From: Anaerolineae bacterium
GTDB taxonomy: Bacteria; Chloroflexota; Anaerolineae; Aggregatilineales; Aggregatilineaceae
Assembly: GCA_027494015.1 (NCBI GenBank)
Contig: JAOSJP010000003.1
Location: 32,376 to 96,375 of the forward strand
DNA length: 64,000 bases
Direction of reading: 5' to 3'
Shown here: piece after piece, positions 33,471 to 44,844 of the stretch
How the letters are laid out: every line of letters begins with the position of its first letter
Position numbering within the stretch: position 1 is the stretch's first letter
The notes under the pieces: model-generated
Database searches by the model: none
The model's input: the letters and a program-made list of their open reading frames with translations, nothing else
What the model was told of the DNA's origin: nothing
Made by a program: the position numbers and the translations under genes

Positions 33471-34414
33471 TGGCCTGCCCCCAGGCCCAGCCCGACGAGT
33501 TGCTCCGGGTCAACCCACGCCCCGCTCACCGTCATCTCCCAGTGCAGGTGCGCGCCCGCCGACCGCCCGTTGAGGCCGCTGAGGCCGATCACATCGCCCT
33601 TGCGCACCCACTGGCCGGGCACGACCAGCAGCTCCGACAGGTGGGCATAGCCGCTGTAGATGCCCCAGCCGTGATCCACCAGCACGTAGCTGCCGCGAAT
33701 GGCCAGCGTGCTGGCGAGCATGACGCGCCCGCTGGCTACCGTCGTGACCGGCGTGCCGATGGGCATACGGTAGTCCGCGCCGGTGTGCCGCCGCCAGGTT
33801 GCCTCGTTGTACAGCCGCCACGTGCCGAAGGGGCCGATCTGCGGGGCGGTGCTCGCCAGGGCGAAGCCCTGGTCGGCCCAGTAGCGCTCCGGCGTGAAGC
33901 GATTGAAAAGGTTGGACAGGCGGGCCATCTCCTCGTCCTCGACCGACCGCTCCAGCAGCGGCATCAGCGAGGCCGGCAGGTAGACATCGGCGCGGCCAAA
34001 CTCACCGTAGTTGACCTCGATGACCTTGTCAATGCGCTCGGACGTGCCATCCAGGTAGCGCACCCACACCTGCAACGGGTACTGGCCGACCTCCCCCTCC
34101 ATGTCGGCGGCGATCAGGCCGGTGAAGCCGTCCTTGTCGCTGTAGAAGGGATGAACACGATCCTGAAACACCGCGCGCACGTCGGCGATGTCCGCGCCCA
34201 TCACGCGCACAATGCCCACGCTCCCCTGGCGAATCCATTTGAAATCGTAGGTGATGCTGACCGGGCCAGCCGTCACCGGCCCCGCCGCAACGGGGGAGGG
34301 AGCGGCCAGCAGCAGGCCAGCCACAGCGATCAGAAGGGTGAGCGGAGATAGCAGTCGAGCAGTCAAGAGTCGTCCTCGGTTAGGTGGATAGAGATGCTCG
34401 GTCGTCGTCGCCAT
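33467..34414 (-). CDS. Secreted M23-family metallopeptidase
   Basis: Exported peptidoglycan endopeptidase-like protein, 315 residues. Signal or anchor segment at about residues 17-45 (LLSPLTLLIAVAGLLLAAPS), an N-terminal domain of about 150 residues without a recognised family, and a C-terminal LytM/M23 domain with HTGADYRMPIGTPV and GAHLHWEM as zinc-ligand motifs and YSGYAHLSEL between. ATG 34414 is 4 bases after the methyltransferase stop. It can cleave peptide cross-links, or act as an amidase activator if inactive. Confidence 0.9.
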   Translation of the reverse strand: MATTTEHLYPPNRGRLLTARLLSPLTLLIAVAGLLLAAPSPVAAGPVTAGPVSITYDFKWIRQGSVGIVRVMGADIADVRAVFQDRVHPFYSDKDGFTGLIAADMEGEVGQYPLQVWVRYLDGTSERIDKVIEVNYGEFGRADVYLPASLMPLLERSVEDEEMARLSNLFNRFTPERYWADQGFALASTAPQIGPFGTWRLYNEATWRRHTGADYRMPIGTPVTTVASGRVMLASTLAIRGSYVLVDHGWGIYSGYAHLSELLVVPGQWVRKGDVIGLSGLNGRSAGAHLHWEMTVSGAWVDPEQLVGLGLGAGQ

Positions 34415-34418
34415 GCTC

Positions 34419-35387
34419 TCACTTTTGCGCAGATAACCATCGCTCGCCCAACTGCCCGACAGCCCGAAAGCCAGCCGCTTGCAGCCAGCCTCGATACGTC
34501 TCAAAGGAATGGGCTGTGCCGCCGCTGTTGGCCCACAAGAACAGCGTGAGCAGACCGGTCAGCTCAGCAGGCTCGTCCGTGAGCATAGGACAGTCAATGA
34601 CCAATATGCCGTTTTCGATCAGGGCCGCATAGATGCGGTGGAACAGGTCCCGATTCTGCGCTTCGGTGAGGTAGTGGGTGATCTGCCCCAGAAGCGCGGC
34701 ATTGTACTGATTCTGACCCAACTCGGCGCTCAACAGATCGGCGGGCTGGCAGATCACCCGAGACCCGATCTGCAGTCGCTCGGCCAGATCGCGGGCCACC
34801 TCCAACACTTCGGGGGCATCCAGGCAGGTAATCCGCACGGCGGGCGAAGCCTGCGCGAGCGCCATGCTCTTGATCCCACAGCCGCTTGCCACGTCCAGAA
34901 TGCGGTACTCGCTGGGCTGATCGGGCGTTACACCAGCCGCCCGCCACATTTCCAGGCTTTTGGGGATACGCCAGGTGCTGTAGCTCTCCAGCCAGGCATC
35001 CTGCACGAAATTCTCGCCCAACCAGCGGGGTTTCCCGCTTTGGATGGATTGCAGCACGCCATCGAACAGCGCCTTGTCCGTGTAGTGCAGGATCATGTCC
35101 CCCACGTAGGCTTTGCGTCCGGGCACGAGAAACGTCTCGGCAGTGAGCGTGAGCGCGTAGCGGTCGCCGTTTCGCTCGAGGATGCGCAGGCCGCAGAAAT
35201 AGTCCAGCAAAGCCTTGATGCCGTAAGCGTCACAGTGGCAGGCTTGTGCCACCGTTTCGGCGCTGGCAGGGCCGGCAGCCAGGGGGCTGAAGAGATCGAT
35301 CTGGAGCGCCAGGCGAATGAACTGGGGTTTGAATATGCCCCAAAAGAGATCGCCGACCAGATCAGGGTCAGGGATTGGCGCGTTCAT
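34419..35387 (-). CDS. O-methyltransferase-type SAM methyltransferase
   Basis: A 322-residue protein of the winged-helix plus Rossmann type (HIOMT/CrtF/polyketide O-methyltransferase group). Residues 20-95 resemble the dimerisation winged helix (FIRLALQIDLFSPLAAGPAS). The SAM site is RILDVASGCGIKSMALAQ, then VRITCLDAPEVLEVA and a late HSFETYRGWLQAAGF. It is the first gene of the operon with M23, Nudix and GNAT genes. Acceptor unknown; small aromatic or lipid acceptors are typical of the family. Confidence 0.82.
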   Translation of the reverse strand: MNAPIPDPDLVGDLFWGIFKPQFIRLALQIDLFSPLAAGPASAETVAQACHCDAYGIKALLDYFCGLRILERNGDRYALTLTAETFLVPGRKAYVGDMILHYTDKALFDGVLQSIQSGKPRWLGENFVQDAWLESYSTWRIPKSLEMWRAAGVTPDQPSEYRILDVASGCGIKSMALAQASPAVRITCLDAPEVLEVARDLAERLQIGSRVICQPADLLSAELGQNQYNAALLGQITHYLTEAQNRDLFHRIYAALIENGILVIDCPMLTDEPAELTGLLTLFLWANSGGTAHSFETYRGWLQAAGFRAVGQLGERWLSAQK

Positions 35388-35448
35388 TTTGTTCCTGTCC
35401 AGGCACTCGATGGCTCGATTGATCCCGGTAGGCGGGTCGGTTTCCCGC

Positions 35449-36018
35449 TCACGAGGGGATCAGCAGGCCGCGATGGTGCAGGATCAGCGAAGCCAGCAGC
35501 CGCGCCGTGTTGCAGGCGTCGTCCACGCCCCGGTGCAGCGTGCCCTCCGCTGGCAGATTCAGCAGGGCCAGCGCGCCCGGCAGCCCGATCTCGCGCGGCA
35601 GCCCGTGCAGCAGCGCGATCAGCGCCTTGACGTTCAGATGCGTCGGCCCGAACGGATACGGCACGCCCCGCGCGGCGCACTGCCTCTCGAACAGGCGGCG
35701 GTCTTCGTCGCCATAGCTGGCCCAGGCGCGGTCGCCGGCCCCATACTTGCGGCGCAGGATGCGGCAGGCGTGCTCGAACGTCACGCCGCGCCCCACCCGC
35801 TCCGGCGTCAGCGTGGTCAGTTGCGTGCAGAACGAGCTGACCTGCGAGCGTTCGGGCCGGACGAGGATGCTCTCGTGGGTCAGGCGCTCGCCGCTGAGCA
35901 CGTCTAGCACGCACACGCCAATCTCGATGATCTCAGGCTCCTGGCCGGGGGGCGGCTCGCCCGCCCAGCAGGTGGCTTCGACATCTATGACAATGATGCG
36001 ATCGGGTTTGGCGGCCAC
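35449..36018 (-). CDS. DEDDh-type 3'-5' exonuclease (KapD/ERI-1 like)
   Basis: A 189-residue exonuclease with the complete DEDDh set: D and E in IIVIDVEATCW (Exo I), D in WASYGDEDRRLFERQ (Exo II), and H and D in LHRGVDDACNTARLL (Exo III). The size and the VEATCW variant resemble KapD/ERI-1 family RNA or DNA trimming enzymes. The start is GTG 36018 with a GGGGCGAG stretch upstream. It lies 60 bases upstream of the methyltransferase and could be co-transcribed with it. Confidence 0.88.
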   Translation of the reverse strand: MAAKPDRIIVIDVEATCWAGEPPPGQEPEIIEIGVCVLDVLSGERLTHESILVRPERSQVSSFCTQLTTLTPERVGRGVTFEHACRILRRKYGAGDRAWASYGDEDRRLFERQCAARGVPYPFGPTHLNVKALIALLHGLPREIGLPGALALLNLPAEGTLHRGVDDACNTARLLASLILHHRGLLIPS

Positions 36019-36108
36019 GCTCGCCCCTGCTCAGGCGTCTGGCTGTGCTGACGGGCAACACCATACCGCAGGACCGGCACCGGGGTCAAGGGTGAATTGG
36101 GAGCGGGG

Positions 36109-36299
36109 TCCACGAACAAGTCATCAAGCAGTTGTCGAAGGCCCCATCCCCGGCCCTTCCCCAGCCAGGCTAGGAGAAGGGGAGAGCAGCTTGCCAGATC
36201 GTCCCCCCTCTAGCTTCGCTGGAGGGGGGATTGAGGGGGGAGGCACTTAGTGAGCATTCCTGAACTCCCCCTGGCAACAGATTGTTTGAGCACCCCTGG
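36109..36299. mobile_element. MITE family E copy
   Basis: Left end GTCCACGAACAAGTCATC, right end GGCAACAGATTGTTTGAGCAC as an imperfect mirror, with CCCCATCCCCGGCCCTTCC and a CCCCTCTAGCTTCGCTGGAG hairpin in the interior. It shares GTGAGCATTCCTGAACTCC with 12275-12292. It fills most of the 300 bases between the exonuclease and the SH3-like gene. Confidence 0.65.
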
Positions 36300-36321
36300 G
36301 CGCGCCCGGCCACTGGCCCGT

Positions 36322-37371
36322 CTACGGCTCTACACCCAGCGGCAGGAACTCGACCGTATCGAGGATCGCCTGCAGCGCCCCCCGCTGAGCGACCAGCGCG
36401 TCGAACGGCTCAACGGCGGTGAAGAAGGCGTAGCTGCCCTGGCCCACGCGCAGCGCGGCGAACCAGCCGGTCGTGTCCGTCTCGTCAGCGCAGCCCACAG
36501 CGGCGTAATAGGTGCCGACCCCCTCGTGCCCGCCCACGCTGAAAGTCATCTGCTCGTCCAGCCCCAGGTTGCACGAGGAGCCGACGAGCGAGCCGCGCAA
36601 AATCTGGACGCCATCCGCCCACAGGTTGAACTCACCGTCAAAGTCCACCACGTTGGGGAAGCCCCAGTACAGGTAAATGTAGCCCTGCACGCCATCGGGC
36701 AGCGGCCCGAAGTAGATGGTGAGGGGGATGCTGCGCGTCTGGCCGTCGAAGGCGCTGAAGGGCACCTCCAGGTGCAGCGCATTCCAGCCCTCTGGCAGGG
36801 CGATGCTCACCGGCGGCGGCATTCCCGGCACGACAGCGGGCAGGCCGTCGGTGGGAGCGGCGGTGCCAGCGGGAGACGGCGTGACAGGCGTGCTGGGGGA
36901 AGGAATGGGCGTGCGCGTGGGCAGGGGCGTGCGCGTGGCCCCCGCCGTTGTGGGCGTGGCGCGCGGTGGTGTGAAGGTCAGCGTCGGCGTGGCGCGCGCT
37001 TCCTCCACCACCGGCACCGCCGCCAGGTCGCCGCTGATGTCCATCTGCGCGGCGAGCACCCACCCTTGCTGATCTTCCACCATCACCAGCAGGTAGACGC
37101 CGCTCGCCGTCTGGCCGAGCACGGGCAGCGCCTCGCGCTGATAGACGTAGGTCAGCGGTGTGGCGCTGCGGTTGGGTGTGGGGAAAACAAACGCCCGCTC
37201 GACCGCGACCATTGCCATCACCGCCCCTGGCGGCGTGGGCGTGCGACTCTGCGCCCCGGCGACCGCCGCCGGCGCGCCCAGCGCGGCGATCAGGCTGGCG
37301 AGCGCCGCCCACAGCCAGGGCCAGCGGCCCCGCCGCGCGCGCGGGCCGGAGGACGAATGAGCAGAGCGCAT
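36322..37371 (-). CDS. Secreted SH3-like domain protein with Pro/Thr linker
   Basis: Exported 349-residue protein. Arg-rich start and hydrophobic segment (residues 15-40, WPWLWAALASLIAALGAPAA), an SH3b-like domain (about 45-115: AFVFPTPNRSATPLTYVY, LLVMVEDQQGWVLAAQMD), a Thr/Pro linker (120-180) and a C-terminal beta-rich domain of about 165 residues with two Cys (SSCNLGLDEQ, AVGCADETD). No enzyme motif is visible; probably a wall-associated binding protein. The layout is common in Anaerolineae-like secreted proteins (inference). Confidence 0.75.
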   Translation of the reverse strand: MRSAHSSSGPRARRGRWPWLWAALASLIAALGAPAAVAGAQSRTPTPPGAVMAMVAVERAFVFPTPNRSATPLTYVYQREALPVLGQTASGVYLLVMVEDQQGWVLAAQMDISGDLAAVPVVEEARATPTLTFTPPRATPTTAGATRTPLPTRTPIPSPSTPVTPSPAGTAAPTDGLPAVVPGMPPPVSIALPEGWNALHLEVPFSAFDGQTRSIPLTIYFGPLPDGVQGYIYLYWGFPNVVDFDGEFNLWADGVQILRGSLVGSSCNLGLDEQMTFSVGGHEGVGTYYAAVGCADETDTTGWFAALRVGQGSYAFFTAVEPFDALVAQRGALQAILDTVEFLPLGVEP

Positions 37372-37440
37372 GGTGAGTCTCCTGGTGCGTCAGCGTGGGG
37401 ATGATTGTAGCGCGCCGAGTGTGCGGGGCCAACGGGCGCG

Positions 37441-37632
37441 GTCTGGTGGGGTGCGTGCAAAGGCTGCCAGCGACTCGCCGGGCACGGGGCATTGACCTCA
37501 CCCCCAGCCTCGCTGCGCTCGGCCCCGGAATAGACTTCCGAAGTCTCGAAGACTTCGGAAGTCTGGTTTCTGAGCGCGCCAGCGCCGAGCGGGGGTGAGG
37601 TCCGTAGGGGTGTATGGCCATACGCCCCTACC
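37441..37632. repeat. Core repeat copy with a swapped inner hairpin
   Basis: Outer arms ACCTCACCCCCAGCCTCGC (37495 on) and AGCGGGGGTGAGGT (to 37601) are as in the arrays. The inner CCCTCTCC/GGAGAGGG hairpin is replaced by a 34-bp palindrome ACTTCCGAAGTCTCG / AAGACTTCGGAAGT (37524-37563). A GTAGGGGTGTAT palindrome follows at 37604-37631. The left flank GTGCGTGCAAAGGCTGCC matches the decayed copy near 1300. Confidence 0.8.
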
Positions 37633-37669
37633 AGACAGGTTTTGCCCGCACCCGCCTGGTGGAGCGCCT

Positions 37670-38050
37670 TCACTCCTCTGGGCGGGATTCGTCGCTGAGC
37701 ACGTCGCGCACGGCGGCGATGATCTGCCCTGGCGTGATTGGCTTGACCAGGAACTGGTCGGCGCGGAGATGGCGCACTGTGTCATAGAAGCGCGGGTAGG
37801 CGGTGAGCACGATGATGCGCACCTGGCTCAGGGCCGGAATCTGCTGGATGCGCCGCATGACCGACTCGCCGCCGAGCATGGGCATGAGCATATCCATGAT
37901 GATCAGGTCGGGGACGTGGTTGCCCAGGTATTTGAGCGCGTCGGCTCCGTTGGCGGCCTCGTCCACAGTATAGCCTTCGCGCTCCAGTACCATCCGGTAC
38001 AGCGTGCGTAGCTCGGCGTCATCGTCAACGATCAGAATCAGATGAGGCAT
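37670..38050 (-). CDS. Single-domain response regulator
   Basis: CheY-like receiver, 126 residues with no output domain. Acidic pocket LIVDDDAEL, phosphoacceptor Asp in PDLIIMDMLMP, switch Thr in IVLTAYPRF and Lys in FLVKPITPG are all present, so it should be phosphorylated by a histidine kinase. Start ATG 38050 has a GGGGGG stretch upstream. No kinase is adjacent; the hybrid kinase at 62015 is the only one in the window. Confidence 0.92.
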   Translation of the reverse strand: MPHLILIVDDDAELRTLYRMVLEREGYTVDEAANGADALKYLGNHVPDLIIMDMLMPMLGGESVMRRIQQIPALSQVRIIVLTAYPRFYDTVRHLRADQFLVKPITPGQIIAAVRDVLSDESRPEE

Positions 38051-38163
38051 GATCCCCCCCGTCCTGTGGCTGCCCGACGCTACTGCTCGCCTGCATCCTG
38101 GACTTTCATGCATTATAGCATAGCGGTTTTAAGGGCACGCTTTCCGGCGCTGCGCCGTCCGGG

Positions 38164-38196
38164 CAACAAAAGCGGCCCCTGCTGTCAGGGGCCGCT
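38164..38196 (-). terminator. Rho-independent terminator of clpC
   Basis: Perfect 11-bp stem AGCGGCCCCTG / CAGGGGCCGCT with a 4-base loop (38171-38196), followed on the minus strand by TTTTGTT. It lies 40 bases after the clpC stop. Confidence 0.85.
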
Positions 38197-38238
38197 CTCG
38201 CTGTCTTGTGCTGCCGGGGTGAGCGCGGCTCACCGCGC

Positions 38239-40740
<2,502 letters not shown>

Positions 40741-41403
40741 TGTCTCTCCTAGCCCCGTCCCTGACGGTGCGGTGCAGCGCGGTACAGAGAACAGGTGGGA
40801 TAGAGTCGGCGCATCTCTCAAGCGCCAGGTTGCCGCAACGCGCTGCATCCTCACCTTATTTTAGATGAGTCGCCCCCCACTCTACCAGTAAGCCTCGTCA
40901 AATCTGTGTCAAGAGCGCGTTTTGCGGCGAACTTCTCAGCAGGCTCTCAGGCGCTCGACCGGGCCGCGCACAACTTGACTCTAGCGTGATTCTGGCGGCG
41001 CGCACACTTTGCGCGGCTAGATGCTGGATGGGCGTCGGTCGGCGGTGGGTCGGGCAAGCCAGGCCGGGCACTGGCGCATAGGGGAGTGCGGCACAGGCCA
41101 GACTGCCTGTTCGCTGCGTCAGCGTTGTGTCCCTATATTCCAATTGTAACATGTTCGGCCCGTGATGCGGGCATTCTTTTCCCCTTTTGAGGGTGGATGC
41201 TATCGCGTTGGCACTCAGGCGCTGCTCACAACCGGCTTTCGGTAATTGGCTACCGGAGTATTCACCAGGCGAACACCATACGGCTTCAGGGTGAACCCGC
41301 ATGTTCCGCCAAATGCCTGCTGAGTCTTGCAAGCGATCAGAAGAAAACTGCCCGAAACTCGATCAGGGCCAGGACAGCCAGCCCCAGGGAGGTCTTTCCC
41401 GTC
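40741..41403. other. Upstream region of clpC
   Basis: About 660 bases without a supported gene. Reading toward clpC, two TTGAC blocks occur 11 bases apart (complement of GTCAA at 40897-40901 and 40908-40912), one helical turn, in an otherwise GC-rich stretch. They resemble, but do not match, a CtsR heptad pair, and one of them could be a -35. No CIRCE element was seen. The rest up to the methyltransferase end shows nothing recognisable. Confidence 0.35.
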
Positions 41404-42222
41404 TCATGCTATCGCCCTCAGTTGAACAAGGTAACTCCAGGCGTCCATAAGGGGGCCAGCCGTGGTGATGGCATCTGCTCCGAGGTCCACCGCTTCGCCC
41501 TCGACCTCGATCCGTTCAAGGGCGAGTCCGGTATTCTCTAGCAGCAGTCGAAAATCAACTGGCGAATAGCAGCGAATGGCTTGCGCCAGGGCTTCTTCTG
41601 GGTGAGCTGTGGGCTGCCACTCGTCAATCCACCGGCACTGCACCGGATCGAAGTGACAGCGCCGCAGCATTTCGACCGATTCTGCAACTCCTTCCAGCGG
41701 ATCGAGGCGTTCTTCTGTCCCTGCGCTCCGTGCAGGCCTGATGGGACTGAAGACATCGAGCAGAACAGAGCCGCCAGGGGCAAGCCAGTCCTGGGCGATC
41801 CGCTGCAGCAGGCGACGATGGTCGGCATCGGAGCCAACCCCGAAGCCATCCCAATAGCAGACCACATCGAACCGCTCGCTCAGTTCGACGGTGTAGAAAT
41901 CGGCCTCCAGAACCGTCATGGATCCGGAACGGGGGACAACCGCAAGGTCGTGGGCAAAACGAGCATAGACCGGACTGAGTTCTATGGCAATTACTGTGTG
42001 GCCGAGGTCTGCCAGGGCCGCCGACGTCGCTCCCGCTCCTGCGCCCAGTTCCAGAATCTTCTTCGGCTCTGGGCCGCACAATCGTTCGACGGTGCGCGTG
42101 CGGGCCTGTTCCTCCCCCGGAACATCTGCATCAGACCCCCACCACTTGGCAGCTTGTGTATAGAAGGGCTTGACCCATGCGGTTGAATACCGATCAAGTT
42201 GGAAAAGCGACGCAGATTCCAT
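41404..42222 (-). CDS. Class I SAM-dependent methyltransferase
   Basis: A 272-residue methyltransferase with motif I KILELGAGAGATSAALADLG, post-I acidic residue in VIAIELSPVYARFAHD and motif IV-like FDVVCYWDGFGVG, followed by WLAPGGSVLLDVFSP. Substrate unknown; the DGFGVG motif resembles small-molecule or N-methyltransferases of the UbiE-like superfamily. It is a single gene, and no ribosome site is obvious before ATG 42222. Codon use is slightly less GC-biased than its neighbours, which might reflect transfer (weak). Confidence 0.8.
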   Translation of the reverse strand: MESASLFQLDRYSTAWVKPFYTQAAKWWGSDADVPGEEQARTRTVERLCGPEPKKILELGAGAGATSAALADLGHTVIAIELSPVYARFAHDLAVVPRSGSMTVLEADFYTVELSERFDVVCYWDGFGVGSDADHRRLLQRIAQDWLAPGGSVLLDVFSPIRPARSAGTEERLDPLEGVAESVEMLRRCHFDPVQCRWIDEWQPTAHPEEALAQAIRCYSPVDFRLLLENTGLALERIEVEGEAVDLGADAITTAGPLMDAWSYLVQLRAIA

Positions 42223-42625
42223 CGGCCCTCCGTGAAAACCAGAAACCTAAGGCTCCAGCCAACTGACCGAAGACTGGTTCGCAGACTGGGCTGGCGACCT
42301 TTCAGGCACGCATCAACCGGAGACAGCCATGTGTTCCCAGTGAATCAGTGATTCGGGGAGCCTGAAGCGGAATTCAGCGACTCTTTCATGGCTAACGTGA
42401 AGAAGTTGCCATGGGATGTCACCAGAACCTCCGAGAGTCACCCGGACGAGCAGCGCCGGAAAAGCTCGAAGCGCGTCTGATGGGCATAGCCTTTGAGCGC
42501 TGCTGCGAAAGGCAGCCCGTTTCAGACGTGTTCGGCCAATCGCCTATGACACAAAGGCCCTGCCCTCTGATCAGGAGCAGGACCTCACCACACGTTGTCG
42601 AACGAATGCCAGGCTGCGGCGGCGC
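42223..42625. other. Intergenic region after rpsA
   Basis: About 400 bases. Apart from the rpsA terminator at 42551-42584 I see no gene, repeat of the families found elsewhere, or clear promoter. Confidence 0.4.
42551..42584 (-). terminator. Probable terminator of rpsA
   Basis: On the minus strand GGTCCTGC, a 13-base loop containing TGATCA, then GCAGGGCC (one G-T pair) and TTTGT. It lies 42 bases after the rpsA stop codon. Confidence 0.6.
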
Positions 42626-44035
42626 TTACTCGGCGTCGGCGGGCGGCTCAACAGCCGGCTCATCCGCGTCAGGCTGTGGCTCGGCGGGCGCTTCCTCGCC
42701 GACCTCGCCGGTGATGGCCTGCCAGTCCTGGTCCATATACTTGGCCGAATCAACCTGGCGCAACGAAAGACCCAGGCGGCGTTCCGTCCCATCAATCTTG
42801 ACGATGCGCAGCGTCAGCACATCGCCGACCAACACCACTTCGCGCGGGTGCGAGACGCGATAATCAGCCAGCTCCGAGATGTGGATCAGCCCCTCGATCT
42901 CCGGCTTGTCCACCAGGCGAGCGAACGCGCCGAACTTGGTGAGCTTGGTCACCGTCGCCTGGACAAGCTGGCCGATGCTGTAGTCGGCGACGATCTCCCG
43001 CCAGGGGTCGCGCTCCAGGCGCTTCATGCTCAGGCCGATGCGCTTGCGCTGCGGGTCAATGCTGATGACCTCGACCTCGACTTCCTGTCCCACCTCGAGG
43101 ATCTCGCGCGGGTGGGTGATATGCTTCCAGGACAGCTCGGTGAGATGAACCAGCCCGTCGGCCCCGCCCAGGTCTACGAACGCGCCGAAGTCGGCGACGC
43201 TGATCACGCGGCCCTTGCGCACTTCGCCCTCGCGCAGCATGCCCAGCAGGCGGCCCTTCTGCTTTTCGCGCCACTCGCGGGCGGCGGCCCGCTCCGAGAG
43301 GATCAGGCGGTTGCGGGCGCGATCAATTTCGACGACCTTGACCGCGATATCCTCACCGACCATCTGCCCCCAACGCTCCTCTGGGCTGCCGCTGGCAGTG
43401 CGCTGCTGGCGCTCGCGGCTGACCTGGCTGGCGGGCACGAAGCCGCGCACCTTGCCGAAACGCACGATCAACCCGCCCTTGTTATAGCCGGCGATCTTGC
43501 TGAAGTACACTTCCTTGCTCGTGTAGTGCTTTTCAGCCAGACGCCAGTTGCTCTCCTCTTCGGCGCGGGCCAATGACAGCACGGGGCGTCCGTCGGAGCC
43601 TCTGGTCTTCAGCACGTAGGCCGTGACCTGGCTGCCGGGCTTGAGCGCCTCGATGGCCGCGCGATCCATGCGCTCCAGCTCGCGGCTGGCAATGACACCC
43701 ACGATATGCTCACCCAGGTCTACCAGGACCTCGGTGGGGCTGGTCTCGATCACGGTGCCGTCCACAATGGTGCCGCGCTTGATCGCCGGTTCCTCGCCGC
43801 CTTCTTCGGCGGTTTCCCCGGCTTCATCCTCAAGCGGCTCAGGCTCGTCAACGGCGCTGACCACCTCGGACGCTTCATCCAACAACTCGCCCTCGGCGGA
43901 AGGCACTTCCGGCTGAGGGATAGCTTCATCTGCCGGCCCTGGGGCATTCAGGGCTTCGGGAGGGGTGTGCTCGACCTCAGGCATGGACTCTTCTGCCCCC
44001 ATGTCAGGGTCAAGGTTCGGGTTGTAGGACTCCAT
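42626..44035 (-). CDS. rpsA: 30S ribosomal protein S1
   Basis: RNA-binding ribosomal protein that helps mRNA loading, 469 residues. An acidic N-terminal extension (residues 1-85) precedes four S1 OB-folds: about 88-155 (GTIVDGTVIETSPTEVLVDL), 172-255 (GGLIVRFGKVRGFVPASQV), 270-342 (GRVISVADFGAFVDLGGADG) and 357-430 (ATVTKLTKFGAFARLVDKPE). A Pro/Glu/Ala-rich acidic tail ends the protein. Four domains instead of six is usual outside Proteobacteria. The acidic ends may modulate RNA affinity. Confidence 0.93.
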   Translation of the reverse strand: MESYNPNLDPDMGAEESMPEVEHTPPEALNAPGPADEAIPQPEVPSAEGELLDEASEVVSAVDEPEPLEDEAGETAEEGGEEPAIKRGTIVDGTVIETSPTEVLVDLGEHIVGVIASRELERMDRAAIEALKPGSQVTAYVLKTRGSDGRPVLSLARAEEESNWRLAEKHYTSKEVYFSKIAGYNKGGLIVRFGKVRGFVPASQVSRERQQRTASGSPEERWGQMVGEDIAVKVVEIDRARNRLILSERAAAREWREKQKGRLLGMLREGEVRKGRVISVADFGAFVDLGGADGLVHLTELSWKHITHPREILEVGQEVEVEVISIDPQRKRIGLSMKRLERDPWREIVADYSIGQLVQATVTKLTKFGAFARLVDKPEIEGLIHISELADYRVSHPREVVLVGDVLTLRIVKIDGTERRLGLSLRQVDSAKYMDQDWQAITGEVGEEAPAEPQPDADEPAVEPPADAE

Positions 44036-44121
44036 AGAGGTTTCGATCTCCGATACTTTCGGGCGCAGGGGGCATTATACACAGTGGGCAGACAATGATC
44101 AAACGGTCGCGCGAAGGCGCG

Positions 44122-44155
44122 GGATTGCGGATTGCGGATTGCGGATTGCGGATTG
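44122..44155. repeat. GGATTGC heptamer run (about five copies)
   Basis: Perfect head-to-tail GGATTGC units, the same heptamer found inside the 74-bp tandem array at 31963-32182. A single TGTTGGCGAACCAGGCACG end of MITE C follows at about 44178. Confidence 0.9.
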
Positions 44156-44220
44156 AAGAACCTTCTCTTTACACGCGATGCTGTTGGCGAACCAGGCACG
44201 TGCCCGGCCAGGGGGTGAGG

Positions 44221-44250
44221 TTGATGGCCCGCCGGCGAATGCGCTATAGT
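44221..44250 (+). promoter_or_regulatory. Candidate promoter of the 182-residue membrane protein gene
   Basis: TTGATG (44221-44226), 18-base spacer, TATAGT (44245-44250). Start would fall about 25 bases before the GTG at 44283. Confidence 0.55.
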
Positions 44251-44282
44251 CAGGGCGGAGCCAGATCGCCAGGAGCACAGTC

Positions 44283-44831
44283 GTGAGCCAGACCCCGCGC
44301 CAGCCGCAAACCCCCCTTCAGCGCACGCTGATCACCCTGGCGCTGATCATCGGGTCGGCGTTGCCGGTGATGATCGCGTTTGTGCTCATCATGTCCACCA
44401 ACGATGGCGACAACCCGCTCGACCGCATCCCTGATTACAGCGATCCGCTGGCGGAGACGCTGACCGTGCCCTTTGACCGCGCGGAACCGCTTGAGACTGA
44501 GTATCGCTACTACGGGCAGGTGCGGATTGTGGTCGAGGGCAGCGGAATGCTGGCCGGGGTGGGGACGCTGGACGCGCTCTACGTGTTCGCCGGCGAAGAC
44601 GGAACGCCGCTCGGCCCGCCGCAGCTTACCGCGAGCGGCCTGGCGATTGACGGCGCGCCCGCCCTGGACGCGCTGGGGCTGGCGGCGGAGCCGCCCGACT
44701 ACGCCGACGATCACCTTTACAGCGCCATCTATGATCTGGGGGGAGACTACAGGCGCGTGCGCTTCGGCGTTGCCGGCGGTGGGTCGAGCGGGGCGGGTGC
44801 GCTGACCGTCACCATCGTCCAGTTAGGGTGA
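44283..44831 (+). CDS. Uncharacterised single-span membrane-anchored protein
   Basis: A 182-residue protein from a GTG with AGGAG 8 bases upstream. One span at residues 17-38 (TLALIIGSALPVMIAFVLIM), a short linker, and an extracytoplasmic beta-rich domain (YRYYGQVRIVVEGSGMLAGV, LYVFAGEDGTPLGPPQLTAS). No family recognised. The domain repeats short Gly/Asp turns and lacks Cys. It converges on the NAD(P)-binding gene with 13 bases between them. Confidence 0.65.
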   Translation: MSQTPRQPQTPLQRTLITLALIIGSALPVMIAFVLIMSTNDGDNPLDRIPDYSDPLAETLTVPFDRAEPLETEYRYYGQVRIVVEGSGMLAGVGTLDALYVFAGEDGTPLGPPQLTASGLAIDGAPALDALGLAAEPPDYADDHLYSAIYDLGGDYRRVRFGVAGGGSSGAGALTVTIVQLG

Positions 44832-44844
44832 GCGACTCCGCGCG

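Noticed and set aside
41158..41180. GCCCG-loop-CGGGC hairpin followed by ATTCTTTT on the plus strand
   Set aside because: Looks like a small terminator, but no plus-strand gene lies upstream and the stem is only 5 bp.
40741..41403. CIRCE or HrcA-type heat-shock element for clpC
   Set aside because: Searched by eye for TTAGCACTC-N9-GAGTGCTAA; not present.
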